The translations under genes and the position numbers were made by a program. Below, piece after piece: positions 1-6,253 of a stretch of DNA of 11,344 nt (within the stretch, counting starts at the first letter, position 1; each line of letters starts with the position of its first letter). This DNA is from Chloroflexota bacterium. GTDB taxonomy: Bacteria > Chloroflexota > Dehalococcoidia > JAUQQI01. The notes below the pieces were generated by a model. The model ran no database searches and had not been told where the DNA came from. It was given only the letters and a program-made list of their open reading frames with translations. Where the stretch lies: positions 1-11,344 of the forward strand of contig JAUQQI010000046.1 of NCBI GenBank assembly GCA_030549955.1, written 5' to 3'.

Positions 1-615
1 CTCGCCCCAGCCTATAACCGGGCCCGCCGGGTTCGGGGCCCGTTCTTCGTCTATCGGACCGCCGAACGGATTTCCCGGTGGTACACGGGCCAGACTCTCC
101 CCCCAACCGCCCCGTTTTTCGTCGCTTTTGACAGTCCCTGGCAAGCCCGGGCCGCGCTGGCCGGCCTCCGGGCGAGGTTTCCCCTCCCCGGATGCCGCCG
201 CCGGCTACCCATCCGGAGGGGGCGCGGTTGCGTTCTGGTAGGGAACGGCGACCCGTGTCAGGTCTGCCGGGGGCAACTGGCTGGGGAAGCTTATTGCAAG
301 GTCGTCGCCGAAGCCGAGGCCGAGCTAACCCGACTGGCCGGAAGCTTTGGCCTCATCCTCTTCGGCGCCTCCGGCATCGAGGCCCACATCTGGGCAGGCG
401 GAGCCTACCGCGGCTGGCTTGATAACGCCGGCCTTTCAGCCGAAGGCCTAAGGCGGCTGTTCGGAGCTCGGCCCGATCCTGGCGCGACGATTCTTTTCTG
501 GCGCTGGCGCCGGCTAAATCCCGCCGTCGGAATTCCGGTGCCCCTGAACTACCCTGGGGCGAACCTTGAGGAGCTGGTCGGTGCCCTCCGGGCCGTCACT
601 GCTGTCAGTGGCTAG
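1..615 (+). CDS. C-terminal part of an unrecognised protein with C4 zinc-like cluster, faintly AEP-primase-like (5' truncated)
   Basis: The frame is open from the first base to a TAG at 613-615, giving 204 residues; the start lies outside the window. I do not firmly recognise the family. Four cysteines, C77-x8-C86-x2-C89-x9-C99 (fragment numbering), look like a zinc site. A helix rich in A and E follows, then FGASGIEAHIW at 121-131. That order (FFVAFDSPW at 39-47, zinc cysteines, helix, strand, SG-x2-AHxW) recalls archaeo-eukaryotic primases, where an acidic motif I is followed by SGxxGxH or SGNGAHVW. Against this, motif I keeps only one acid (D44) and no clear motif III aspartate is seen. 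It would therefore be a degenerate or structural relative, or something unrelated. Codon use matches the neighbours. It converges on the methyltransferase with overlapping stop codons. That a real gene is here is fairly sure; the function is not. Confidence 0.6.
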   Translation, partial: LAPAYNRARRVRGPFFVYRTAERISRWYTGQTLPPTAPFFVAFDSPWQARAALAGLRARFPLPGCRRRLPIRRGRGCVLVGNGDPCQVCRGQLAGEAYCKVVAEAEAELTRLAGSFGLILFGASGIEAHIWAGGAYRGWLDNAGLSAEGLRRLFGARPDPGATILFWRWRRLNPAVGIPVPLNYPGANLEELVGALRAVTAVSG

Positions 616-1544
616 TCCGCGGCCGCCGGCACGAGGCGCCAGTCAACTTCCCGCACCGCCGGCGTTGCGGTACCCGGTTTGCGGCAGATAAATGCCAGGG
701 TGGTGCCCAGGTAATTGAAAGGGCGGAAGCGGGCGAGGAGTTTATCCAGGCGAACGAGACCCCGGAAAAGCGTCCGGATCACCCGGGGCAGGTCAGGCCG
801 AATTGTCAGGGTGCTGGGAATAAGGGCCCCGGCAATGTGAAACCCCCGGACAGCCTTGACCTCGAAACCGGTCCGGCGAAGCCACTCACCTACCAGGCCT
901 GGCGGGTCAAGCCGGAGGCCAACGTATACCGTGCTGCCGTCGGCCCGGACCAGAGGATAGCGGAGCCGGACCGACCGGGTGGGTGGGGTGGAGAGGGCCC
1001 GCAGGACTTCCAGCCGGGATACCCCGTAGCCCAGGGGGTCCCCGATGAGCCCACTCAGGCTGAGCCAGAGGGTATCGATGCTGAATCGGTTTTCAGCATC
1101 GAAAATCAGCCAGCCGCCGGGTTTGAGCACCCGGTAAAACTCCCGGAGGGCGGCCTCGGGGTCGTCAACGAAGGCGAATACGCTCCCGCAGCAGACGATG
1201 GCGTCAGCACAGCGGTCTGCAACCGGCAGAGCCTCGGCCCGGCCGGTGCTGAAGGTCGCGCCCCGCAGCCTTGCCCTCCGGGCCTTTCGGCGGGCCTGTT
1301 CCAGCAGACGACGGGCGGGGTCAATGCCCAGAACCCGGGCACCCCGGTGGGCAAGCTTGAGGCTGTAAAGCCCGGTACCACAGCCGATATCCAGAATAAA
1401 CCGGCCCTCCAGGTTCCGACCGAGGGTGGCAAGAATCAGCCCCTCGAGCCCGGCATCCAGGGTCGCGTACCAGTCGTCCTGGACAACGTCATAATCGGCC
1501 GACATCGCGTCGAAGGCCTCGATAACCGGCAACTCCACCACCAT
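612..1544 (-). CDS. Class I SAM-dependent methyltransferase (UbiE/Methyltransf_11 type)
   Basis: A 310-residue cytosolic enzyme that should transfer a methyl group from S-adenosylmethionine; the acceptor cannot be told. Residues 50-61 carry the glycine-rich motif I (ILDIGCGTGLYS), and the acidic end of strand 2 is D75 (VLGID). EALPVAD at 104-110 and the LKPGGWLIFD segment at 140-149 complete a Rossmann-type methyltransferase of the UbiE/COQ5-like class. The start FDAMSADYD (11-19) is typical of the class. About 140 residues follow the core domain, longer than a minimal enzyme, and may bind the acceptor. The ATG at 1544-1542 is preceded by AGGAGG (1560-1555) with a 10-base gap, which supports this start. 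The gene is alone on its strand, ends inside the stop of the convergent left-edge gene, and has a structured leader of about 90 bases. Its family is sure; its substrate is unknown. Confidence 0.85.
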   Translation of the reverse strand: MVVELPVIEAFDAMSADYDVVQDDWYATLDAGLEGLILATLGRNLEGRFILDIGCGTGLYSLKLAHRGARVLGIDPARRLLEQARRKARRARLRGATFSTGRAEALPVADRCADAIVCCGSVFAFVDDPEAALREFYRVLKPGGWLIFDAENRFSIDTLWLSLSGLIGDPLGYGVSRLEVLRALSTPPTRSVRLRYPLVRADGSTVYVGLRLDPPGLVGEWLRRTGFEVKAVRGFHIAGALIPSTLTIRPDLPRVIRTLFRGLVRLDKLLARFRPFNYLGTTLAFICRKPGTATPAVREVDWRLVPAAAD

Positions 1545-1549
1545 ATCCG

Positions 1550-1567
1550 TGCACCCTCCTGTGTGCA
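1550..1567 (-). promoter_or_regulatory. Ribosome binding site displayed in a hairpin loop
   Basis: On the minus strand TGCAC (1567-1563) and GTGCA (1554-1550) can pair, leaving an 8-base loop that contains the whole AGGAGG (1560-1555) of the methyltransferase. The stem is only 5 bp, so it may be weak. It would present rather than hide the Shine-Dalgarno sequence. The pairing is seen in the sequence; a regulatory role is inference. Confidence 0.4.
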
Positions 1568-1576
1568 GGGATAGGG

Positions 1577-1624
1577 AAAAGAAGAGCCGCTGGAACCGAG
1601 GCCCCCGGCCTCTGCCAGCAGCGG
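1577..1624 (-). terminator. Terminator-like or attenuator hairpin in the methyltransferase leader
   Basis: Reading the minus strand, CCGCTG (1624-1619) pairs with CAGCGG (1592-1587). Nested inside, GAGGCC (1612-1607) pairs with GGCCTC (1603-1598) around a 3-base loop. The stem is followed at once by CTCTTCTTTT (1586-1577). This is the shape of an intrinsic terminator with an imperfect U tract. It lies between the likely promoter (-10 at 1648-1643) and the start codon at 1544, so it would act as an attenuator of the gene's own transcript. No competing antiterminator helix was identified. Confidence 0.4.
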
Positions 1625-1642
1625 TGGATTTATTCGCTGATT

Positions 1643-1672
1643 ATCGTAACAGACGCCTGGACGGCCCGTCAA
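1643..1672 (-). promoter_or_regulatory. Likely sigma-A promoter of the methyltransferase gene
   Basis: On the minus strand TTGACG (1672-1667) is followed after 18 bases by TACGAT (1648-1643), matching TTGACA/TATAAT at 5 and 4 of 6 positions. Transcription would start near 1636, giving a leader of about 90 bases. Its -35 box lies only 14 bases from the -35 box of the divergent transporter promoter. Confidence 0.45.
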
Positions 1673-1682
1673 ACGCCGGCGG

Positions 1683-1694
1683 CTGTCTTGACAG
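1683..1694. promoter_or_regulatory. Possible operator: CTGTC-TT-GACAG palindrome over the -35 box
   Basis: A perfect 5-2-5 palindrome covers the TTGACA -35 element of the transporter operon and sits in the divergent promoter region. A dimeric repressor bound here could block both promoters. It is short and includes a -35 consensus, so chance is a real alternative. Confidence 0.3.
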
Positions 1695-1717
1695 AGACGT
1701 TAGTTTCATCCAATAAT
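1688..1717 (+). promoter_or_regulatory. Promoter of the peptide-transporter operon
   Basis: A perfect TTGACA (1688-1693) is followed after 18 bases by AATAAT (1712-1717), 5 of 6 matches to TATAAT. The surrounding DNA is AT-rich compared with the rest of the window. A start near 1724 gives a leader of about 29 bases ending in GGAGGAG (1740-1746), 6 bases before the ATG at 1753. Confidence 0.65.
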
Positions 1718-1752
1718 AAACCGACTAAAAGACTGTCGCGGAGGAGTGCGCC

Positions 1753-3366
1753 ATGCTGAAGCGGGTGGTTTTTCTCGTACTGGCCGCCCTGTTTCTGGCC
1801 AGCTGTGCCCCGGCGGCGCCCTCAACGCCGGGCCAGCCGAGCCCGGCGGCCCAACAGCCCCGATACGGGGGCGAGCTGGTCTTTGCGGTCGACGCCGAGC
1901 CCCCGTCCCTGGATGCTCACAGGGAGACGACGTTCGCCGTTATTATCCCACTGGCGCCGTTTTACAGCACACTGCTTAAGTTCGACCAGTATAATTACCC
2001 GAAGGTCGTCGGGGACCTCGCCGAATCGTGGACGGTCTCTTCGGACGGACTCGTTTACGAGTTCAAGCTCCGGGACGGGGTCAAATTCCACGATGGGACA
2101 CCCCTGACCAGCCGGGATGTCGTCGCAACCTACAACAAGATTATCTTCCCGCCCCAGGGCGTCATCAGCGCCCGCAAGGCCCTTTACTCGGCCGTTGAAT
2201 CCATCGAAGCCCCGGACAGCAGGACCGTCCGGTTCAGGCTCAAGCATCCGTCGGCCTCGATGCTCGCCAACTTTGCTTCGGGCTGGAACTGGATTTACAA
2301 GGCCGACATCATCGAGAAAGACCCCCGCTGGTACGAAAAGAATGTGCTGGGAACCGGGGCCTTTAAGTTTGTCGAATACGTACCCGGTTCTCATGTTGTC
2401 GGCAAGAAGAACGAAGATTACTTCATTAAGGGCCGGCCCTATCTGGATGGTTTCCGGGCAGTATTTATGACCGACCGCTCGGCCATGGTCGCGGCCCTCC
2501 GCAGCGGCCAGATCCTCATAAACTTCCGGAGTGTGACCCCCCAGGAGCGGGACGACCTGGTCAGGGCCCTGGGGAATCAGGTGGTGGTGGAGGAGAGCCC
2601 GTGGGTCTGCTCGCAGATAGTAGTCCTGAACAATGAAAAGAAGCCCTTTGATAACCCGAAAGTCAGGCAGGCTCTGACCCTGGCCATCGACCGGTGGAAC
2701 GGCGGGCAGTACCTTTCCCAGTTCACCTTCCTGAAGTATGTCGGGGCCCTGATGCGGCCCGGCTCGCCCTTTGCGATGCCCGAATCCGAACTCGAAAAGA
2801 TTCCGGGCTTCTGGCGGGACATCAATAAGAGCCGGGAGGAGGCCAAGCGGCTCCTTCGTGAGGCCGGTGTCCCCGAGGGGTTCTCGTTCACCCTTAAAAA
2901 CCGAAATATCGAACCCTACCCGTCCCTCGGGGTGTTTATCATTGACCAGTGGCGCCAGGTCGGCCTTCAGGTCGAGCACCAGCTCCTCGAGACGGGCCCC
3001 TGGACCCAGGACCTGCGGACCGGAAACTTCGAGGCAATGCTCTATTTCAACTGCGATTTCATGGATGACCCGGACCTCCAGCTGCTGGGCTTCCTTTCGC
3101 CTGAGCGGAGCCCGGTAAACTACGCCCGCTATCGGGACCCGGTCCTGGACAGCCTCTACGACCAGCAGAGCCGGGAGCTCGACCCCGAAAAGCGCAAGCA
3201 GCTCGTCTGGCAGTTCGAGCGCCGGGCCGTCGGGGAAATGGCTTACCAGTTACCGGCGCTGTGGTGGAACCGGATAGTCGTCCGCTGGGCGAAAGTTCAG
3301 GGCTGGCGGATAACGCCCAGTCACTATATCAACCAGGACCTGGTTGATGTCTGGCTCGCCCAGTAA
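1753..3366 (+). CDS. Peptide/nickel-type ABC transporter substrate-binding lipoprotein (SBP family 5)
   Basis: A 537-residue extracytoplasmic receptor that captures the solute, probably a peptide, and hands it to the two permeases encoded next. Residues 1-18 form a lipoprotein signal: basic MLKR, a hydrophobic stretch, then lipobox LASC with C18 as lipidation site. A disordered A/P/S/T/Q-rich tether runs to about residue 36. The mature domain starts with YGGELVFAVDAEPPSLD. The family-5 signature DGLVYEFKLRDGVKFHDG spans 98-115 and is followed by a TPLTSRDV-type segment. GTGAFKFVEYVPG (200-212) and the FDNPKVRQALTLAIDR stretch (299-314) are also typical, as is the length. The start is fixed by GGAGGAG 6 bases upstream and by the signal peptide. 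It is first in an SBP-DppB-DppC operon with a gap of 21 bases to the next gene. The ligand cannot be read from the sequence; family members also bind nickel chelates, oligosaccharides and opines. Confidence 0.93.
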   Translation: MLKRVVFLVLAALFLASCAPAAPSTPGQPSPAAQQPRYGGELVFAVDAEPPSLDAHRETTFAVIIPLAPFYSTLLKFDQYNYPKVVGDLAESWTVSSDGLVYEFKLRDGVKFHDGTPLTSRDVVATYNKIIFPPQGVISARKALYSAVESIEAPDSRTVRFRLKHPSASMLANFASGWNWIYKADIIEKDPRWYEKNVLGTGAFKFVEYVPGSHVVGKKNEDYFIKGRPYLDGFRAVFMTDRSAMVAALRSGQILINFRSVTPQERDDLVRALGNQVVVEESPWVCSQIVVLNNEKKPFDNPKVRQALTLAIDRWNGGQYLSQFTFLKYVGALMRPGSPFAMPESELEKIPGFWRDINKSREEAKRLLREAGVPEGFSFTLKNRNIEPYPSLGVFIIDQWRQVGLQVEHQLLETGPWTQDLRTGNFEAMLYFNCDFMDDPDLQLLGFLSPERSPVNYARYRDPVLDSLYDQQSRELDPEKRKQLVWQFERRAVGEMAYQLPALWWNRIVVRWAKVQGWRITPSHYINQDLVDVWLAQ

Positions 3367-3387
3367 TCGGCGGGTGGTGCCGGGCCA

Positions 3388-4338
3388 ATGTATCGGTACT
3401 TTGTCAGCCGACTGCTGATGATCATCCCGACCCTGTTCGGGGTCGCGGTCCTGACCTTTGTCTTGCTCCGGCTGATCCCGGGCGACATCGTCATGCTCCG
3501 GTACGGCACCGGCGCGCTGGTTTCTGAGGATGTGCTCCAGGCCGAGCGTGCCCGCTACGGCCTGGACAAGCCGATTTACGAGCAGTTTATCAGCTGGCTC
3601 TGGGGCCTGGTCCGGGGCGACCTTGGGGTATCGATGTGGACCGGCAAACCGGTGGCCTACGAGGTCGCAATCCGCCTTGAACTGACCCTCCAGCTGGCCA
3701 TTATGGCCACGCTGATTGCGGTTGCGCTTGCGATCCCCCTCGGAACCCTGGCCGCGGTCAAACAGAACACCTGGGTCGACTACGCCGTTCGGGTCTTTAG
3801 CATTGCCGGCCTAGCAATGCCGTCGTTCTGGCTCGGCATCCTGATGATTTTGTTCCTGCTAATTTTCTTCCGGTGGTCGCCACCGGTAGTGTTCACCCCC
3901 CTCTGGCAGAACCCCCTCGCAAACCTCACCCAGCTGATCTGGCCGGCTCTGGCTGTCGGCTACCGGTACTCGGCGGTCTCGACCCGGATGATGCGGTCGG
4001 CCCTCCTCGAAGTTCTCCGGGAAGACTATATCCGCACCGCCCGGGCCAAGGGGCTTGTGGAGTATCTGGTTATTATCCGGCACGGCATTCGCAATGCCCT
4101 CCTTCCGGTGGTCACGGTTATCGGCCTGGAGTTTGCCTTCCTGATCGGGGGTCTGGTTGTTACCGAGCAGGTCTTCAACCTCAATGGCCTCGGCAAGCTG
4201 ATCGTCGATGCCATCAGCCGCCGGGACTACACCATGACCCAGGCCCTCATCATGCTTTCGGCCGGGGTATTCGTCATTGTAAACTTCCTCCTCGACATCT
4301 GTTACATGTGGCTTGACCCAAGGATCAGGTACCAGTGA
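3388..4338 (+). CDS. dppB: ABC transporter permease, DppB/OppB type
   Basis: An integral membrane subunit of 316 residues that forms half of the translocation channel of a peptide-type importer. The N terminus MYRYFVSRLL followed by a hydrophobic helix (about 10-30) and RLIPGD is classic for DppB. RYGLDKPIYEQF (56-67) and GDLGVSM (77-83) are family hallmarks. Further membrane segments fall near 98-122, 134-162, 183-195, 238-260 and 284-308. The cytoplasmic EAA-type loop that docks on the ATPase is at about 213-240 (DYIRTARAKG ... NALLP). Ribosome binding is weak: GGTGG at 3373-3377, 10 bases before the ATG, consistent with translation coupled to the upstream gene 21 bases away. Its last bases overlap the next permease gene. 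Substrate is inferred from family only. Confidence 0.93.
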   Translation: MYRYFVSRLLMIIPTLFGVAVLTFVLLRLIPGDIVMLRYGTGALVSEDVLQAERARYGLDKPIYEQFISWLWGLVRGDLGVSMWTGKPVAYEVAIRLELTLQLAIMATLIAVALAIPLGTLAAVKQNTWVDYAVRVFSIAGLAMPSFWLGILMILFLLIFFRWSPPVVFTPLWQNPLANLTQLIWPALAVGYRYSAVSTRMMRSALLEVLREDYIRTARAKGLVEYLVIIRHGIRNALLPVVTVIGLEFAFLIGGLVVTEQVFNLNGLGKLIVDAISRRDYTMTQALIMLSAGVFVIVNFLLDICYMWLDPRIRYQ

Positions 4339-5234
4339 GTGCATCCGGCATGCAGACAGACCTCTTTCAGGAAAGGGCTTTGCGCCGGGTGGCCCGGCGC
4401 CAGAACATCGTCGTCCGGTTCATCCGGCGCTACCCCCTCGGGGCGATGGGGGCGACAGTGCTCCTCATCTTCGCCTTTGCCGCTGTCTTCGCCGACCAGC
4501 TCGCTCCCTACGACCCGGTCGCCAATAACTTCGCCGTTATGTTCCGGCCGCCGGGTCCGCAGTACCTGCTCGGCACCGACAACTTCGGTCGCGACGTCCT
4601 TAGCCGAATAATTTTCGGGTCCCGGACGGCCCTGCTTGTTGCCTTCACCAGCTCCTTTGTCGGGGCAACCCTTGGGGCCCTCCTCGGCGTGGTCAGCGCC
4701 TACTTCGGCGGCCGGGTTGACGACCTCATCCAGCGGGTCACCGACATCATCCTGGCCTTCCCCCTCATAATTCTGGCCCTGGCCATGGTCGCGGCCCTCG
4801 GAACCGGTACCCTGAACGTGATCATCGCCATAACGATCCCGATGATTCCCAGGGTAAGCCGGGTCATCCGGGCCAGCGCCCTTGCACTCCGGGAGATGCC
4901 CTTTGTCGAGGCAGCCCGGGCAATTGGCGCATCCGACGTCCGGATCATTTTCCAGCACCTTTTGCCGAATGTCGTTGCCCCATACCTGGTCATGCTTACC
5001 GCATTCTTGGGGCAGGCAATCCTCCTGGAGGCGTCTTTGAGCTTCCTGGGACTCGGGGTCGCGGAGCCGACCCCGGCCTGGGGCCTGATGCTCCGGGGCG
5101 CGGCCACCCAGTTTGCCGAGCGGGCCCCCTGGCTGGCCCTGGCCCCCGGCATTGCCATCAGCCTGGCCGTTTTCGCCTTCAACCTGCTCGGGGATGCCCT
5201 GCGGGACGCCCTGGACCCCAGACTCAGGGTCTGA
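4335..5234 (+). CDS. dppC: ABC transporter permease, DppC/OppC type
   Basis: The second channel subunit, 299 residues, partner of the DppB-like protein. LGTDNFGRDVLSR at 79-91 is the DppC/OppC hallmark. The EAA loop is at 192-211 (EAARAIGAS ... LLP), the surface that contacts the ATPase. Membrane segments are at about 37-56, 98-122, 134-154, 214-240 and 268-286. A cytoplasmic N terminus rich in arginine (RALRRVARRQ) precedes the first helix. The start is taken as GTG 4335, which forms GTGA with the stop of the previous gene and has AAGGATCAGG at 4320-4329 upstream. ATG 4350 is an alternative that would remove 5 residues. After its stop there are 73 bases and then a new promoter, so the operon appears to end here without its ATPase genes. 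Confidence 0.93.
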   Translation: MSASGMQTDLFQERALRRVARRQNIVVRFIRRYPLGAMGATVLLIFAFAAVFADQLAPYDPVANNFAVMFRPPGPQYLLGTDNFGRDVLSRIIFGSRTALLVAFTSSFVGATLGALLGVVSAYFGGRVDDLIQRVTDIILAFPLIILALAMVAALGTGTLNVIIAITIPMIPRVSRVIRASALALREMPFVEAARAIGASDVRIIFQHLLPNVVAPYLVMLTAFLGQAILLEASLSFLGLGVAEPTPAWGLMLRGAATQFAERAPWLALAPGIAISLAVFAFNLLGDALRDALDPRLRV

Positions 5235-5245
5235 CCCCCGGCACG

Positions 5246-5274
5246 TTGACAGTGCTTCCGCTTCCGCCTATAAT
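5246..5274 (+). promoter_or_regulatory. Perfect consensus sigma-A/sigma-70 promoter of the R2lox gene
   Basis: TTGACA at 5246-5251 and TATAAT at 5269-5274 match the consensus exactly and are separated by the optimal 17 bases. Transcription should start near 5281, giving a leader of about 27 bases with a GGGGGG ribosome site (5294-5299). The -35 is flanked by GCAC (5241-5244) and GTGC (5252-5255), a small inverted repeat that could be an operator or chance. Confidence 0.85.
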
Positions 5275-5307
5275 ACCGCCAGAACTCCAGGTTGGGGGGT
5301 GCGCCGT

Positions 5308-6114
5308 ATGGCTCTCCGATATGACCTTCTGCCGATGGCCGACTATGTGAAGGCGAAAAAACTTTTCTGGGACCCTGAAGCCATCGACCTTTCGGAGGAC
5401 GTAAGGCAGTGGCCCGAGCTCTCGGAGGAGCTCCAGCTCGGAACCCTGCGGCTCATCGCCGGGTTCTACCGGGGGGAGATCGCCGTCACCGAAGACTTGA
5501 GCCCGCTCCTTTTTGCGATCCGCAAGGAGGGTGGGCATCTCGAGGAAGAGATCTTCCTGTGCACCCAGCTCTTTGAAGAAGCCAAGCACACCGAGTTTTT
5601 CGACCGCTGGCTCGGGACCGTCGTGCCCGGGGTTGACCTGAACGAGGTTGCCCCAGTAGGCCCCCACTACCAGTTCGTCTTCTACGAGGAGCTTCCGAGG
5701 GTCCTCCACCAGCTCCACGCAGACCAGTCCCGACGGGCCCAGCTCGAGGCCGTTGCAACCTACCACCTGATGATCGAAGGGGTCGCTGCCGAGGCCGGCT
5801 ACGCCACGGCCTATCTTTCCCTCAAAGAGCGGGGGCTCCTTCCGGGGCTCGTCAAGGGGTTCGAGCTCATCCAGCGGGATGAGGCCCGCCACATCGCCTT
5901 TGGCCACTACCTGGCCGACCGGATCATCCGGGACGAACCTGACCTCCTGCCCGTGGCTAAGGCGCAGATGCGCACGCCCTCCCCCCACATCCTGAGCCTC
6001 TTCCTCTTCAGCCAGCTTGAGGTTATCAAGCACTGCATCAATATGTACGAGACGCGCCTGCGGAAGGTCGAAGAGGCCCTGACCGGTGCGGCGACCCCCG
6101 AAGCCGCCGGCTGA
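5308..6114 (+). CDS. R2-like ligand-binding oxidase (R2lox; Mn/Fe ferritin-like protein)
   Basis: A 268-residue soluble ferritin-like four-helix protein of the R2lox group, related to ribonucleotide reductase R2 and known from Mycobacterium tuberculosis Rv0233 and Geobacillus kaustophilus. These assemble a Mn/Fe centre, bind a long-chain fatty acid and make a Tyr-Val ether cross-link; their natural reaction is unknown. All six expected metal ligands are seen: E57 (GEIAV), E91 and H94 (FEEAKH), E157 (YHLMIEG), E192 and H195 (DEARH). V60 and Y152 sit at the positions and spacings of the cross-link pair (E+3 and E-5), which separates it from true R2 and from plain rubrerythrin-like proteins. The start is ATG 5308, after GGGGGG at 5294-5299 and the promoter at 5246-5274. 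The same frame is open upstream to an ATG at 5113, but that stretch is antiparallel to no known motif and overlaps dppC. A strong terminator follows, so it is transcribed alone. Confidence 0.92.
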   Translation: MALRYDLLPMADYVKAKKLFWDPEAIDLSEDVRQWPELSEELQLGTLRLIAGFYRGEIAVTEDLSPLLFAIRKEGGHLEEEIFLCTQLFEEAKHTEFFDRWLGTVVPGVDLNEVAPVGPHYQFVFYEELPRVLHQLHADQSRRAQLEAVATYHLMIEGVAAEAGYATAYLSLKERGLLPGLVKGFELIQRDEARHIAFGHYLADRIIRDEPDLLPVAKAQMRTPSPHILSLFLFSQLEVIKHCINMYETRLRKVEEALTGAATPEAAG

Positions 6115-6143
6115 TTGAGACCCGGTCTGACGGGACGGTCACG

Positions 6144-6176
6144 GTTGGGACGCCATCCAGGCGTCCCAACGTTTTT
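6144..6176 (+). terminator. Intrinsic terminator after the R2lox gene
   Basis: GTTGGGACGCC (6144-6154) pairs perfectly with GGCGTCCCAAC (6160-6170) around a 5-base loop and is followed by G and T5 (6172-6176). The 11-bp GC-rich stem starts 29 bases after the R2lox stop and ends before the rel promoter. It insulates the two units. Confidence 0.88.
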
Positions 6177-6188
6177 GCAGGCCTAAGT

Positions 6189-6217
6189 TTGGGGGGATCG
6201 GTACCTTGTAATATACT
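6189..6217 (+). promoter_or_regulatory. Probable promoter of the rel gene
   Basis: TTGGGG (6189-6194), 17 bases, then TATACT (6212-6217). The -10 matches 5 of 6 positions; the -35 matches only its first three. The region is a short AT-rich island between the R2lox terminator and rel. A start near 6224 makes the ATG at 6254 the best start codon of rel. Confidence 0.5.
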
Positions 6218-6227
6218 TTGAGTGGGA

Positions 6228-6243
6228 TGCACCCGGGGGTGCA
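6228..6243 (+). promoter_or_regulatory. Leader hairpin abutting the rel ribosome binding site
   Basis: TGCACC (6228-6233) and GGTGCA (6238-6243) form a perfect 6-bp stem with a CGGG tetraloop. The AAGGGG ribosome site begins in the last base of the stem (6243-6248). If transcription starts near 6224, the hairpin is at the extreme 5' end of the message. It could stabilise the mRNA or affect initiation; this is inference. Confidence 0.45.
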
Positions 6244-6253
6244 AGGGGCCGCA

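Noticed and set aside
192..422. Open frame of 76 codons on + inside the left-edge gene
   Set aside because: It is out of frame with the 1-615 gene and has an Arg/Pro/Gly-rich composition typical of a shifted frame in GC-rich DNA. The longer frame has ordered strand-helix patterns and a stop matched to the neighbouring gene.
837..1574. 245-codon frame on + opposite the methyltransferase gene
   Set aside because: The minus strand has the full SAM-binding motifs and a good ribosome site. The opposite frame has low-complexity P/G/E-rich sequence and no recognisable motif.
1822..2979. 385-codon frame on - opposite the substrate-binding protein gene
   Set aside because: Stops are rare in antisense frames of GC-rich genes. 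The + strand frame carries a lipobox and family-5 signatures, and the antisense frame shows no domain or ribosome site.
5219..5233. CAGAC/GTCTG hairpin over the dppC stop as a terminator
   Set aside because: Only 5 bp and followed by C-rich DNA without a T run. The consensus promoter for the next gene is better evidence of separate transcription.
5113..5307. Upstream extension of the R2lox frame by 65 codons into dppC
   Set aside because: The added part is a P/S-rich shifted reading of dppC. It lies upstream of the perfect promoter, and R2lox proteins begin close to the residues encoded at 5308.
5241..5567. TGCAC/GTGCA and GCAC/GTGC elements as a shared regulatory motif of several genes
   Set aside because: The words also occur inside coding DNA (for example near 5560 and 9283), and spacing and position differ between copies. 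I kept the individual hairpins but do not claim a common regulon.
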